Below, in pieces: positions 1-10,700 of a DNA stretch of 33,204 nt (positions are counted from its first letter, which is position 1; each line of letters begins with the position of its first letter). The stretch lies in NCBI GenBank assembly GCA_020832515.1, contig JAFIEN010000005.1, positions 1 through 33,204 of the forward strand. The letters run 5' to 3'. Both the position numbers and the translations under genes were made by a program. The notes beneath the pieces are model-generated. The model was not told the DNA's origin and did not search any database. It saw nothing but the letters and a program-made list of their open reading frames with translations. The stretch is from Rubellimicrobium sp. Lineage in GTDB: Bacteria; Pseudomonadota; Alphaproteobacteria; Rhodobacterales; Rhodobacteraceae.

Positions 1-273
1 CGGTTCTTCGTTCTGTCCTTCATCCGGGCCGGTCTGGTGGTCGCGGGGCTGTGGATCGGGCTGACCCTCGGGGGGTTGCCCGGCGCGATCATCGGCCTGG
101 GTCTGGCGCATCTGACAAGCTATCCCGCACTTGCCTGGGCCCTGCGACCGCACGGCGCATGGGATCCGGGGACGGATGCGACCTTCCTTGCGCTGGGCGC
201 GGCCATTGCGGCCGGTGCGGCTATGGTGCATGGCGATGTCATCCTTGCACTGTCGGCGCTACATCGGCCCTAG
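1..273 (+). CDS. C-terminal end of a multi-pass membrane protein, possibly an oligosaccharide flippase (MATE/RfbX-like); truncated by the window edge
   Basis: Frame 1 is open from base 1 (RFFVLSFIRAGLVVAGLWIGLTLGGLPGAIIGLGLAHLTSYPALAWAL...), hydrophobic helices, stop at 273; the flippase call rests on context and hydrophobicity. Confidence 0.5.
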   Translation, partial: RFFVLSFIRAGLVVAGLWIGLTLGGLPGAIIGLGLAHLTSYPALAWALRPHGAWDPGTDATFLALGAAIAAGAAMVHGDVILALSALHRP

Positions 274-368
274 ACCCCGGGGCGGTGGGCGAGACGCCGT
301 CGTCCACGGCGGATTTGCCCCAAAAAGACCGCAAATTCGTGTAAGCTGAACATGGTGGGACCAGTCTG

Positions 369-3300
369 ATGAGCAAGCACATGATCGAGGGGCAAGACCC
401 GGAGGCGGTGTCGTCGACCGACATTGCCATCATCGGCATGGCCGCCCATCTGCCGGGTTCCGACACCGTGGATGCCTATTGGCAGAACCTGCGCGACGGC
501 GTGGAATCGATCCGCCACCTGACGCGGGAAAAGCTTCTGGCCGCGGGCGAGGCCGCGCATCTGATCGACCGGCCCGACTACGTTCCCGCTTGCGCCACTC
601 TGGATCGTTTCGCCGATTTCGACGCGGAGTTCTTTGGCTTCTCGCCCAAGGAAGCCGCGATCATGGACCCCCAGCACCGCCAGTTCCTCGAAGTGGCCTG
701 GGAAGCGCTCGAGAACGCGGCCCACCCGCCCGAGCATTTTCCCGGCCCCGTCGGCGTCTTTGCGGGCTGCGGCATGGGCAGCTACTTCTACTTCAACATC
801 TGCTCGAACCGCGACCTTGTGGATGGAACGGGCATGTTCCTCTTGCGCCACACGGGCAACGACAAGGATTTCCTCTCGACCCGGCTGTCGCATATCCTCG
901 ACCTCACCGGGCCCTCGGTCAACGTCCAGACCGCCTGTTCCACCTCGCTTGTCGCGATCCATTACGCCGCGCAATCGCTTCTGAACGGCGAATGCGACAT
1001 GGCGATTGCCGGGGGTGTGACGATCGAACTGCCGCAACTGCGCGGGTATCTCTTCAAGGAGGGCGAGATCCTGTCGCCCGACGGCCATTGCCACGCCTTC
1101 GACCATCGCGCGCAGGGCACCGTCTTCGGCTCGGGCGCAGGCGCTGTGGTGCTGCGGCGGCTGAAGGATGCGCTGGAAGACGGCGATCACATCTGGGCCG
1201 TCATCAAGGGCACCGCAGTCAACAACGATGGCGCGGCCAAGGCGGGCTATCTGGCGCCTTCGGTCGATGGTCAGGCCGCGGCGATTGCCGAAGCGCAGGC
1301 CGTGGCGGGCGTGTCGGCCGACACCGTCGACTACATCGAATGCCACGGCACCGGCACCTATCTGGGCGACCCGATCGAGGTCGCCGCCCTGACCGAGGCC
1401 TTCCGCAAGACGACCGACAGGTCCGATTTCTGCCGCATCGGATCGGTCAAGACCAACATCGGCCATCTGGACACCGCCGCCGGTGTGGCAAGCCTGATCA
1501 AGGCCAGCCTCGCGCTGCATCACCGGCAGATGCCGCCGTCCCTGGGGTTCGAGAAGCCAAACCCCGCCATCGGCTTTGACGGCTCGCCCTTCCGCGTCAA
1601 CGACCGACTGACCGACTGGCCCCAGCGCCCCCACCCGCCCCGCGCGGGCGTCAATTCGCTGGGCGTGGGCGGGACGAATGCCCATGCGGTGCTGGAAGCG
1701 GCGCCTGCGCGCGCAGCATCTGACGAAAGCGACTGGCCCTTCCAGATCCTGCCCCTCTCCGCCCGCTCGCGCGCCGCACTTGACGACGCAAGCGCCCGTC
1801 TGGCCGCGCATCTGACCGCGAACCCTGATCAGCCGCTGGCCGATGTGGCCTACACGCTGAAAGTGGGTCGCCGCGCCTTTGACCGTCGCCGGGTGATCGT
1901 GGCCGAAACGCATGAGGAAGCCGCCCGTCTTCTGACCGAGAACGACCCCCGCCGGGTCTTTACCCATTCGGTGGTGGCCGACGATCCCGGCGTCGTCTTC
2001 ATGTTCCCCGGCGGCGGCGCGCAATATGCCGGCATGGCCCGCGACCTTTACGAGACCGAGCCCGTCTTCCGCGACTGGATGGACCGTGGTCTGGCCGTGC
2101 TGGAACCAAGGCTCGACTACGATATCCGCGCGCTCTGGCTGGGCGAGGATCCCGAGGCGGAGGCGCGGTTGCGCCAGCCTTCGGTGCAACTGCCGCTGAT
2201 CATGATCGTTGAATATGCGCTGGCTCAGCTCTGGATGGCCTGGGGCGTCACGCCTGCCGCGCTGATCGGGCATTCGATGGGCGAGAATACCGCCGCCTGT
2301 GTCGCGGGCGTGATGGGGTTCGAGGATTGCATCGGCCTTGTCCACCTGCGGGGCAAGCTCTTCGACACGGTCGCGCCGGGCGGGATGCTGTCCGTGGCGC
2401 TGCCCGCCGAGGCGCTGCGGGCCTATCTGGGCGACGACCTCGACCTTGCCGCCGTCAATGCGCCGAACCTGTCCGTGGCGACCGGCCCGAACGCGGCGCT
2501 CGACGCGTTGCAGGCGCGGCTGACGGCCGAAGAGATCGACTGCCAGCGCATCCCCATCGACATCGCCGCCCATTCGCGGATGCTGGAAACCATCCTTGGC
2601 GATTTCGGCGCCTACCTCCGCTCGATCAAGCTGAACCCGCCGCAGATCCCCTTCATCTCGAACCGGACCGGGGCCTTCATCACCGATGAACAGGCGACAG
2701 ACCCCGATTACTGGGTCGCCCATCTGCGGAACACGGTGCATTTCGCCGATGGCCTGACCACACTGTCCGCCGATCCGGCGCGGGTCTATATCGAGGTCGG
2801 CCCCGGCAAGGCGCTGTCCTCGCTCGCAGGCCAACACGGCACGATCACCGCCAATCAGGTCATCGGCAGCCTGCGCCACCCGCAGGACGAGATCGCCGAC
2901 GACAAGTATTTCCTTGCCATGCTGGGCCGCCTTTGGGCGACCGGTGGCCGGTTCGACTGGTCCCAGATCTGGGGCGAGGCGCGGCGGAACCGCGTGCCGC
3001 TTCCAACCTATCCGTTCCAGCGCCAGACCTATTTCATCGAACCGGGCAAAGCGGCGGTCGAGGAACAGGCGCAGTGGCTGATGCGCGAGGACGACCCCGC
3101 GCAGTGGGGCTATCGCCCCGCCTGGACCCCCGCCTATGCGCCCTGCGACGTGGATGTGACCGGCGATCTGACGGATGCCGAGCGGCAGGTCTGGGCGATC
3201 TTCGAAGATGACGCCGGGATCGCCGCCCGCGTGGCCGCCCGCCTGCGCGGCGCGGGGCATGTGGTGACGACCATCCGCCCCGGCGATACCTTCGCCCGGC

Positions 3301-6300
3301 TGGACGATGACCGGCTGGTCATCGCGCCCGAACGCGGGCGGGAAAGCTACGACCTCCTGCTGCGCGACCTTGCCCAGCGGGGCCGGACGCCGACCCGCAT
3401 CCTGCACCTCTGGCTGGTGACCGCCGACGAACGCCACCGCCCGGGTTCGAGCTTCTTTCACCGCACGCAGGAACAGGGGTTCTGGAGCCTGTTTTACCTC
3501 GCCCAGGCCATGGCCGAGGAAGGCACCCCGCCCCCGCATCTGACCGTCATCACCTCGGACGCGATGCAGGTGCGGACCGAGGCGCTGCGCTATCCCGACA
3601 AGGCCACCGTCATGGGCCCCGCCCGCGTCATCCCGCGCGAATTTCCGGGCGTGACCTGCGCCGTCCTTGACCTGACGCTGGCCGCCAAGGCCGATCCCGA
3701 ACCGATGGCCCGCGCCGTGCTGGAAGAGGTCCTCGCCCCGCCCGCCAACACCGTCGCCGCGCTGCGCGACCGTCGCTATGCCCTGTCCTGGCGCGCGGCC
3801 CCGCTGGCCGACGCCGCCCTGCCGGTCACCGACGGCACCCCCGTCCTGATCACCGGCGGTTTCGGCGGCATCGGCCAGACGGTGGCCGAGGCGCTGATCC
3901 GGCGGCACGGCTGCCCCATCGTTCTGGTCAGCCGCAGCCCGCTTCCCCCCCGCGAAGACTGGCCCGCCCATATCCGCCGCTCGGCCGATGCCACCGCCCG
4001 ACGCATCCGCGCGGTGCAGCGGCTGGAACAGGCGGGCGGCACCGTCCTCACGCTGACCGCCGATGTCAGCAATGTCGAAGAGATGCGCGCGGCCCTGGCC
4101 GAGGCGGAAGCCGCACTCGGCCCGATCAAGGGCCTTGTCCATGCGGCGGGCGTGATCGACGACGCGCCGATCCTGTCGAAATCTGTCATGGGGATCGAGG
4201 ATGTCTTCACCCCCAAGATCCACGGCACACAGGTCCTTGACGGCCTCTTCCCGGACGGCCGGCTTGACTGGATGGCGCTGTTTTCCTCGACCTCGACGGT
4301 CACGGCGCCTGCCGGGCAGGTCGATTACGTCGCCGCCAACGAATATCTCAACGCCTTCGCCAAGGCCCGCGCAGACGGCAAGACGCGAGTGGTGGCGATC
4401 GATTGGGGCATCTGGTCGGGCGTCGGCATGGCCGCCGAGGCGATGGAGGCCCGCACCGGCCGCACCCCGCCGCCGTCCGAGCCCGTGGACCAACCCCTGA
4501 TCGACGCTGCGGGTTTCGACGGCGAGGGCAACCGCCTGCTGACCGCGACATGGACCCCCGCCACCCGCTGGATGCTGGACGAACACCGCACGCTCCGGGG
4601 CGACGCGCTTCTGCCCGGCACCGGCTATCTGGAACTGGTGGCCGAGGCGCTGGCCGTGCAGGGCGAGGACGGCCCGTTCGAGATCGCCGACCTGAACTTC
4701 CTGCGCCCCCTCCGCACGCCAGATGGCGAGGACACGCAGGTCCGCATCACCCTGCCCCGTAGTGAAACCGGCTATGGCTTCCGCGTGGAAAGCGCCACGC
4801 AGGGCACGGGCTTCGACCTGAATGCGGAAGGCGAGGTGCGACTTCTGCCGCTGTCGCCGCCCCCGCCGCTCGACCTTGCCGCCATCGCCGCGCGTCTGCC
4901 CGAACCCGAGCGCGGCACTTTGCGCTCGCCTCAAGAAGCGCATTTGAAGTTTGGCCCCCGCTGGCGAACCCTTACCGAGACGGCGACAGGAACCGACGAA
5001 GGCCTCGCCCGTCTGCGCCTGCCACCCAAGGGCGCGGAAGGCACCAGCCTTCACCCCGGCCTGATGGACCTTGCCACCGGCTGGGCGATGGGTCTGATCG
5101 CGGGCTATACACCCAGCCACCTCTGGGCCCCGGTCTCCTACGCATCGGTCCGCGTCTTCGGCCCCCTGACCGAGGACGTGATCAGCTGGGTCCGCAACGC
5201 CTCCCCCAACCGGGCCGAGGGGCAGACGGCGACGTTCGACATCACACTGGCCGCCCCCGACGGTCGGGTTCTGGTCGAAGTCACCGGCTTTACCATCCGC
5301 CGCCTCGACGGCGCGCTGTCCTTCGGCGCGGCCCCGCCGGCAAAGCCCACCGGACCCCGTCCGCTATCACCGGCCGAAGAGCGCCTGCGCCACAACCTGA
5401 CCCAGGGCATCCGGCCCGAGGAAGGCGCAGACGCCTTCTTCCGCGCGCTGGGCGCAGGCCAGCCGCAGGTCATCGTCTCGTCCCTGCCGCTGGATGGCCT
5501 CATCGCGCAGGCCGGGACGGAGACGGATGACGCCAGCCGCACCCAGAGCTTCGACCGCCCCCAGATGGAGGCCGATTACGTCGAGCCCGAGGGCGAGATC
5601 GAGACCCGCCTTGCCGCCTTCTGGCAGGATCTGCTGGGTGTCTCCAAGGTCGGCGCGAACGACAGCTTCTTCGATCTTGGCGGTCACTCCCTGATCGCCG
5701 TGCGCCTGTTCGCCATGGTCAAGAAGACCTTCCAGGTCGATTTCCCGATCTCGATCCTGTTCGAGGCGCCCACGATCCGCGCCTGTGCGGCCCTGATCGC
5801 CGAACAGGGCGTTGTCCCCGGCAAGGCCGACAGCCCGACAGCCCCTGCCCGCGCCCAGCGCCGCTTCACCCATCTTGTGCCCATGCATCAGGGCGAAGGC
5901 GGGCCGAAGACGCCCTTCTTCCTTGTCGCGGGCATGTTCGGCAATGTCCTGAACCTGCGCCATCTCGCCCATCTTCTCGGTACCGACCGCCCCTTCTTTG
6001 GCCTGCAGGCGCGGGGCCTTTACGGTGACGCAGACCCCCACCGCGACCTGACCGAGGCCGCAGCCGATTACCTGGCCGAGGTGCGGCAGGTGCAGCCGCA
6101 CGGGCCCTATCTCTTGGGCGGCTTTTCGGGCGGGGGGATCACCGCCTATGACATGGCCCACCAGCTTCGCGCGATGGGGGAAGAGGTCGCCGCCGTCATC
6201 CTGCTTGATACGCCCTTGCCGCAGCGCCGCCCCCTGACCCGGGCCGACCGCGCCGCGATCCAGTGGCATGAGATCAGGGCCAAGGGCCCCGCCTATCCGC

Positions 6301-6707
6301 TGATCTGGGCGCGGAACCGGATCGCCTGGGAAAAGTCCAAACGTCGCAAGCGCGCGCCCGAGGCGCTGGAAACGCCCCAGTTCCAGGACACCGCGATCGA
6401 GGCCGCCTTCCATGAGGCTATCGCCCGCTATCAGGTCCGCCCCTGGGACGGGCCGCTGACCCTGTTCCGCCCGCCGCTTGTGGGCAAGTGGGAGGTCGCC
6501 CCCGGCCGCTGGATCTCGTCCGAGCGGGCCTATGTGCTGCCCGACAACGACTGGACGCAATACGCCCCCGCGCTCGAGGTGTTCGAGGTGCCGGGCGATC
6601 ACGATTCCATGGTTCTGGAACCCAATGTCCGCGTCCTCGCCGCCCGGATGAAGCGCGTGATCGAGGCGGCAGAGCGTGCCCGGCCCGAGAGGCAGGCCGC
6701 CGAATGA
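369..6707 (+). CDS. Type I modular polyketide synthase, KS-AT-KR-DH-ACP-TE
   Basis: KS: VQTACSTSLVAIHYA, ECHGTGTYLGDPIE, VKTNIGHLDTAAG; AT: FMFPGGGAQYAGMARDLY, GHSMGENTAA; KR: PVLITGGFGGIGQTVAE with VDYVAANEYLNAFA; DH-like: MLDEHRTLRGDALLPGTGYLELVAEAL; ACP: DSFFDLGGHSLIAVRLF; TE: GGFSGGGITAYDMA and GDHDSM. Confidence 0.95.
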   Translation: MSKHMIEGQDPEAVSSTDIAIIGMAAHLPGSDTVDAYWQNLRDGVESIRHLTREKLLAAGEAAHLIDRPDYVPACATLDRFADFDAEFFGFSPKEAAIMDPQHRQFLEVAWEALENAAHPPEHFPGPVGVFAGCGMGSYFYFNICSNRDLVDGTGMFLLRHTGNDKDFLSTRLSHILDLTGPSVNVQTACSTSLVAIHYAAQSLLNGECDMAIAGGVTIELPQLRGYLFKEGEILSPDGHCHAFDHRAQGTVFGSGAGAVVLRRLKDALEDGDHIWAVIKGTAVNNDGAAKAGYLAPSVDGQAAAIAEAQAVAGVSADTVDYIECHGTGTYLGDPIEVAALTEAFRKTTDRSDFCRIGSVKTNIGHLDTAAGVASLIKASLALHHRQMPPSLGFEKPNPAIGFDGSPFRVNDRLTDWPQRPHPPRAGVNSLGVGGTNAHAVLEAAPARAASDESDWPFQILPLSARSRAALDDASARLAAHLTANPDQPLADVAYTLKVGRRAFDRRRVIVAETHEEAARLLTENDPRRVFTHSVVADDPGVVFMFPGGGAQYAGMARDLYETEPVFRDWMDRGLAVLEPRLDYDIRALWLGEDPEAEARLRQPSVQLPLIMIVEYALAQLWMAWGVTPAALIGHSMGENTAACVAGVMGFEDCIGLVHLRGKLFDTVAPGGMLSVALPAEALRAYLGDDLDLAAVNAPNLSVATGPNAALDALQARLTAEEIDCQRIPIDIAAHSRMLETILGDFGAYLRSIKLNPPQIPFISNRTGAFITDEQATDPDYWVAHLRNTVHFADGLTTLSADPARVYIEVGPGKALSSLAGQHGTITANQVIGSLRHPQDEIADDKYFLAMLGRLWATGGRFDWSQIWGEARRNRVPLPTYPFQRQTYFIEPGKAAVEEQAQWLMREDDPAQWGYRPAWTPAYAPCDVDVTGDLTDAERQVWAIFEDDAGIAARVAARLRGAGHVVTTIRPGDTFARLDDDRLVIAPERGRESYDLLLRDLAQRGRTPTRILHLWLVTADERHRPGSSFFHRTQEQGFWSLFYLAQAMAEEGTPPPHLTVITSDAMQVRTEALRYPDKATVMGPARVIPREFPGVTCAVLDLTLAAKADPEPMARAVLEEVLAPPANTVAALRDRRYALSWRAAPLADAALPVTDGTPVLITGGFGGIGQTVAEALIRRHGCPIVLVSRSPLPPREDWPAHIRRSADATARRIRAVQRLEQAGGTVLTLTADVSNVEEMRAALAEAEAALGPIKGLVHAAGVIDDAPILSKSVMGIEDVFTPKIHGTQVLDGLFPDGRLDWMALFSSTSTVTAPAGQVDYVAANEYLNAFAKARADGKTRVVAIDWGIWSGVGMAAEAMEARTGRTPPPSEPVDQPLIDAAGFDGEGNRLLTATWTPATRWMLDEHRTLRGDALLPGTGYLELVAEALAVQGEDGPFEIADLNFLRPLRTPDGEDTQVRITLPRSETGYGFRVESATQGTGFDLNAEGEVRLLPLSPPPPLDLAAIAARLPEPERGTLRSPQEAHLKFGPRWRTLTETATGTDEGLARLRLPPKGAEGTSLHPGLMDLATGWAMGLIAGYTPSHLWAPVSYASVRVFGPLTEDVISWVRNASPNRAEGQTATFDITLAAPDGRVLVEVTGFTIRRLDGALSFGAAPPAKPTGPRPLSPAEERLRHNLTQGIRPEEGADAFFRALGAGQPQVIVSSLPLDGLIAQAGTETDDASRTQSFDRPQMEADYVEPEGEIETRLAAFWQDLLGVSKVGANDSFFDLGGHSLIAVRLFAMVKKTFQVDFPISILFEAPTIRACAALIAEQGVVPGKADSPTAPARAQRRFTHLVPMHQGEGGPKTPFFLVAGMFGNVLNLRHLAHLLGTDRPFFGLQARGLYGDADPHRDLTEAAADYLAEVRQVQPHGPYLLGGFSGGGITAYDMAHQLRAMGEEVAAVILLDTPLPQRRPLTRADRAAIQWHEIRAKGPAYPLIWARNRIAWEKSKRRKRAPEALETPQFQDTAIEAAFHEAIARYQVRPWDGPLTLFRPPLVGKWEVAPGRWISSERAYVLPDNDWTQYAPALEVFEVPGDHDSMVLEPNVRVLAARMKRVIEAAERARPERQAAE

Positions 6708-7699
6708 CACCGACGGTCCTGACCATCATCCTCAACTGGCGGACGCCCGGGATGACGCTGCAGGCCGCCGAGGCTGCGCTCCGCGAGATGGAGGGGATCG
6801 CGGGCGAGATCACCATCGTCGACAACGATTCCGGCGACGGCTCGTTCGAAATGTTGACGGAAGAGGTCGCCCGCCGGGGCTGGTCCCGCGTGCGGGTGCT
6901 GCAATCGGGGCGCAACGGGGGCTTCGGGGCGGGCAACAATTTCGGCATCCGCGCGGGCCTGCGGAACGGGGCGCGACCCGACTATGTCTACATCCTCAAT
7001 TCCGACGCCTTTCCCGACACAGGCGCGATCCGCGCGCTGATCGACCATCTGGAGACCCATCCCGACACGGGTTTTGCGGGCAGCTATATCCACGGCCCCG
7101 ACGGCGAGGCGCATCTGACCAGCTTCCGCTTCCCCTCGATCGCCAGCGAATTCGAAGGGGCGGCACGGACCGGCCCGATCAGCCGGATGCTCGGATCGCG
7201 CGCCGTGCCGATCCCGGTGCCGGACCGGACCAGCCGGGTCGACTGGCTGGCCGGGGCAAGCTTGATGATGCGGATGGATGTGCTGGACCGGATCGGGCTG
7301 TTCGACGAAACCTTCTTCCTGTATTTCGAGGAAACCGACCTTTGCCTTCGTGCCGCGAAGGCCGGCTTTCCGACCGACTATGTCCGCGACAGTTCGGTCA
7401 CGCATATCGGTTCGGCCTCGACCGGAATGCAGGAATGGAAGCAGGTTCCCGATTACTGGTTTCACTCGCGTCTTTACTATTTCCGGAAAAACCATGGCTG
7501 GTTCGGCGCTTGGGCGGCAACGAAGGCCCATATCGCCGGCGGCCTCATCCATCGCCTCCGCGCAGGTCTGACCGGCAAACGGCCAGTCGATCCACCCGGT
7601 TTCCTGCGCCGCCTCATTGCCCATGACACCGCAGCCCTACTTCGCCCGACCACACGCCGCGCGGACCCGCCGAGGGCCAGCGACCCGACAGGAGCCTGA
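6704..7699 (+). CDS. Glycosyltransferase family 2, rhamnosyltransferase-like
   Basis: TIILNWRTPGMTLQAAEAAL, TIVDNDSGDGS, NGGFGAGNNFGIR, YILNSDAFPD, GASLMMRMDVLDRIGLFDETFFLYFEETDLCLRAAKAGF; start overlaps the PKS stop (ATGA). Confidence 0.9.
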   Translation: MTPTVLTIILNWRTPGMTLQAAEAALREMEGIAGEITIVDNDSGDGSFEMLTEEVARRGWSRVRVLQSGRNGGFGAGNNFGIRAGLRNGARPDYVYILNSDAFPDTGAIRALIDHLETHPDTGFAGSYIHGPDGEAHLTSFRFPSIASEFEGAARTGPISRMLGSRAVPIPVPDRTSRVDWLAGASLMMRMDVLDRIGLFDETFFLYFEETDLCLRAAKAGFPTDYVRDSSVTHIGSASTGMQEWKQVPDYWFHSRLYYFRKNHGWFGAWAATKAHIAGGLIHRLRAGLTGKRPVDPPGFLRRLIAHDTAALLRPTTRRADPPRASDPTGA

Positions 7700-7703
7700 C
7701 CCG

Positions 7704-10700
7704 ATGCCCCGCTTCTCTGCCGTCCTGATCGGAAACGAGTCCCTTGCCGTGCATTGCGGAACCCTGCTGATCGAGGCGGGCCATTCCTTGCGCGCCGTGG
7801 TCACCCGCAATGCCGAGGTGCGCAACTGGGCCAGCGGGCACGGCCTTCTGGTGATCGAACCCGGCCCCGGACTTGACAGCCGGCTTGCGGGGCTGTCCTT
7901 CGACTGGCTGTTCAGCATCGCCAACCTTGACCTTTTGCCGCAATCCGTCCTGTCGCTTGCTGCCCGGGGCGCAGTCAACTTCCACGACGGGCCGCTGCCG
8001 CGCTATGCGGGGCTGAACGCCCCCGTCTGGGCCATTTTGAACGGCGAGGCACAGCATGGCGTGACCTGGCACCTGATCGGTGGCGGGGTGGACGCGGGGG
8101 ACATCCTCGAACAGCGGATGTTCGACATCTTGCCCACCGATACCGCCCTGACAGTGAACCAGAAATGCTACGCAGCCGCGATCGAGGGTTTTCCTTCGGT
8201 GATCGCCCGGCTCGAGGCCGATGCCCCCGGTGCGATGCAGCAGGACCTGTCCACCCGCAGCACTTTCGCCCGCGACAAGCGGCCCGAAGCAGCGGGGCTG
8301 ATCGACCCGTCCGAGGCGGCGGATCGCATCCTCAGGCTGGTCCGGGCGCTGGATCATGGCGATTATCCCAATCCGCTGACACTGGCCAAGCTTTCCCTGC
8401 CGGATGGCCTTGCCCTTGTCGGCCGGGCCGAGCGCGCCGATGGCACGGGAATACCGGGGACGGTTCTGGCGGTGGATGGGGATAGCCTGACGTTTGCCTG
8501 CGGCGACGGGGCTGTCCGGGTTTCGGATCTGCGGCACCCCCGGGGCGTGCCGCTTCTGCCAAAGCTCGGGCCGGGCGACCGGTTGCCCCCCCGGCCCGAC
8601 GCCGGGGCGCTGGGGGCAGCACTTGGCGCAACGCTGAAGGACGAGGGGTTCTGGCGGTCGCGGCTGTCCGAGGCCATGCCCGCCGCGCTGCCCGATCTGG
8701 GCGGCACGCGCGCCACCGAACCCTTGTCGTGCGACCTGTCGCTGCCGGGGGCCTGTGATCCCGACCTTGCCAAGGCGGCCTTCGCCGCGCTTGTCCTGCG
8801 GATGGCCGAGGGAGAGGTTGCCGATTTCGACCTTGCGCGCCCCACCGATGCCCATGGCATCCAGAGCGACCGTCTTCCTGTCCGGCTTGCCGCCTCTGCC
8901 CCCCTGACGACCTTTGCCGAGGCCCTTTCCGACGCCCGCGTCCGGGCGCCCATGGCAGCCGACCTGCCCGCCCGACTGGGACGTCCTGCCCCCGGCCCGG
9001 CCAAGGTGGCGCTGTCGGACGATCCCGCGACCGGGCTTTTGCCCGGAACCGCCCTCACACTGGCAACCGCACGGGGCCATGCCCGGCTGAGCGGCTGTCC
9101 CGACCGGATCTCTCCTGCCGCCTTCGCCTTGATCGCGGGCCGGGTTCAGCACCTGTTCGACATGCTTGCGACGCTGCCCCCCGGGGCAACCGGGCAGGAC
9201 CTGCCGCTTCTTCCCCCGTCCGAGCGGCAGATGATCCTGACGGACTGGAACGCGACCGAAACCAGCGTCCCCGATGCCTGCCTTCACCATGCCTTCGAAC
9301 GCCAGGCAGCCGGCACCCCCGACGCCCCCGCCCTGACCTTCGAGAACACGACCCTCAGCTATGCCGAGGTCAACGCCCGCGCCAATAGCGCCGCGCATCG
9401 GCTTGTCGCACTTGGCGTCGGGCCCGGCACTCTGGTCGGGCTGCATCTGCGCCGGTCGGCGGAACTGGTGATCGGTGCGCTGGCGATCCTCAAGGCCGGG
9501 GGGGCCTATGTGCCCCTTGATCCGGCCTATCCGGTCGACCGCATCGCCCTTTACATCGAGGATGCAGGCACCTCCGTCATCGTCACCGACAGCGCGCTGG
9601 CCGCAGACCTGCCGCCGCACGGGGCCGCCGTCCTGTTGATGGACGAAGCCACCGAGGCACCCGCCACCAATCCCGAAACCGCCGTGACGCCGGCCGATCT
9701 GGCCTATCTGATCTTCACTTCCGGTTCGACCGGCCGGCCCAAGGGCGTGATGATCGAACATCGCAATGTCGCCAATTTCTTTGCCGGCATGGATGCCCGC
9801 ATCCCGCATGACCCGCCCGGCACATGGCTTGCCGTGACCAGCCTGTCCTTCGACATCTCGGTGCTGGAACTGTTCTGGACGCTGGCGCGCGGGTTCCATG
9901 TCGTCGTCGCGGGGGACGAGAACCGGGCGCTCGTCTCGTCGGGCAACATGCAGATGACCGGGCGCGGGATGGAGTTCAGCCTGTTCTACTGGGGCAATGA
10001 CGATGGCGTGGGGCGCGACAAGTACCGCCTGCTGCTTGATGGCGCGCGCTTTGCCGATGCGCACGGCTTCTGCGCCGTCTGGACGCCCGAGCGGCATTTC
10101 CACGCCTTCGGCGGGCCCTATCCCAATCCTTCGGTCACCGGGGCCGCCGTCGCCGCCGTGACGCGCAACCTTTCCGTCCGCGCCGGAAGCTGCGTCGCTC
10201 CCCTGCACCACACCGCCCGCATCGCCGAGGAATGGGCGGTGATCGACAACCTGACGAACGGACGCGCGGCCCTTGCCATTGCCAGCGGCTGGCAGCCGGA
10301 CGATTTCGTCCTGCGACCCGAGAATGCGCCCCCCCATAACAAGGCCGCAATGTTCACCGCCATCGACCAGCTGCGCCGCCTCTGGGCGGGCGAGGCGGTG
10401 CCTTTCCCGGCGGCGGGCGGCGGGACCTTCGACGTGCTGACGCAGCCCCGACCGGTGTCGAAGCGCCTTCCGATCTGGGTCACCACCGCCGGCAATCCCG
10501 AGACATGGCGCGAGGCGGGGTCGATCGGGGCCAATGTCCTGACCCATCTTCTGGGCCAGAGCATCGACGAGGTGGCGGGAAAGATCGCCATCTATCACGA
10601 TGCCCTGCGCGCGGCGGGCCACGATCCGAAGGATCACAAGGTCACGCTGATGCTGCACAGTTTCCTGTGCGACACCCGCGAAAGAGCGCGGGAGATCGCG

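Noticed and set aside
270-5120. 1616-aa minus-strand ORF antisense to the PKS
   Set aside because: Low-complexity GC-frame shadow ORF (runs of G/R/Q/H/D), no domain motifs; the plus strand encodes a clear PKS
5367-6710. 447-aa minus-strand ORF antisense to the PKS 3' end
   Set aside because: Shadow ORF; antisense to ACP and TE motifs
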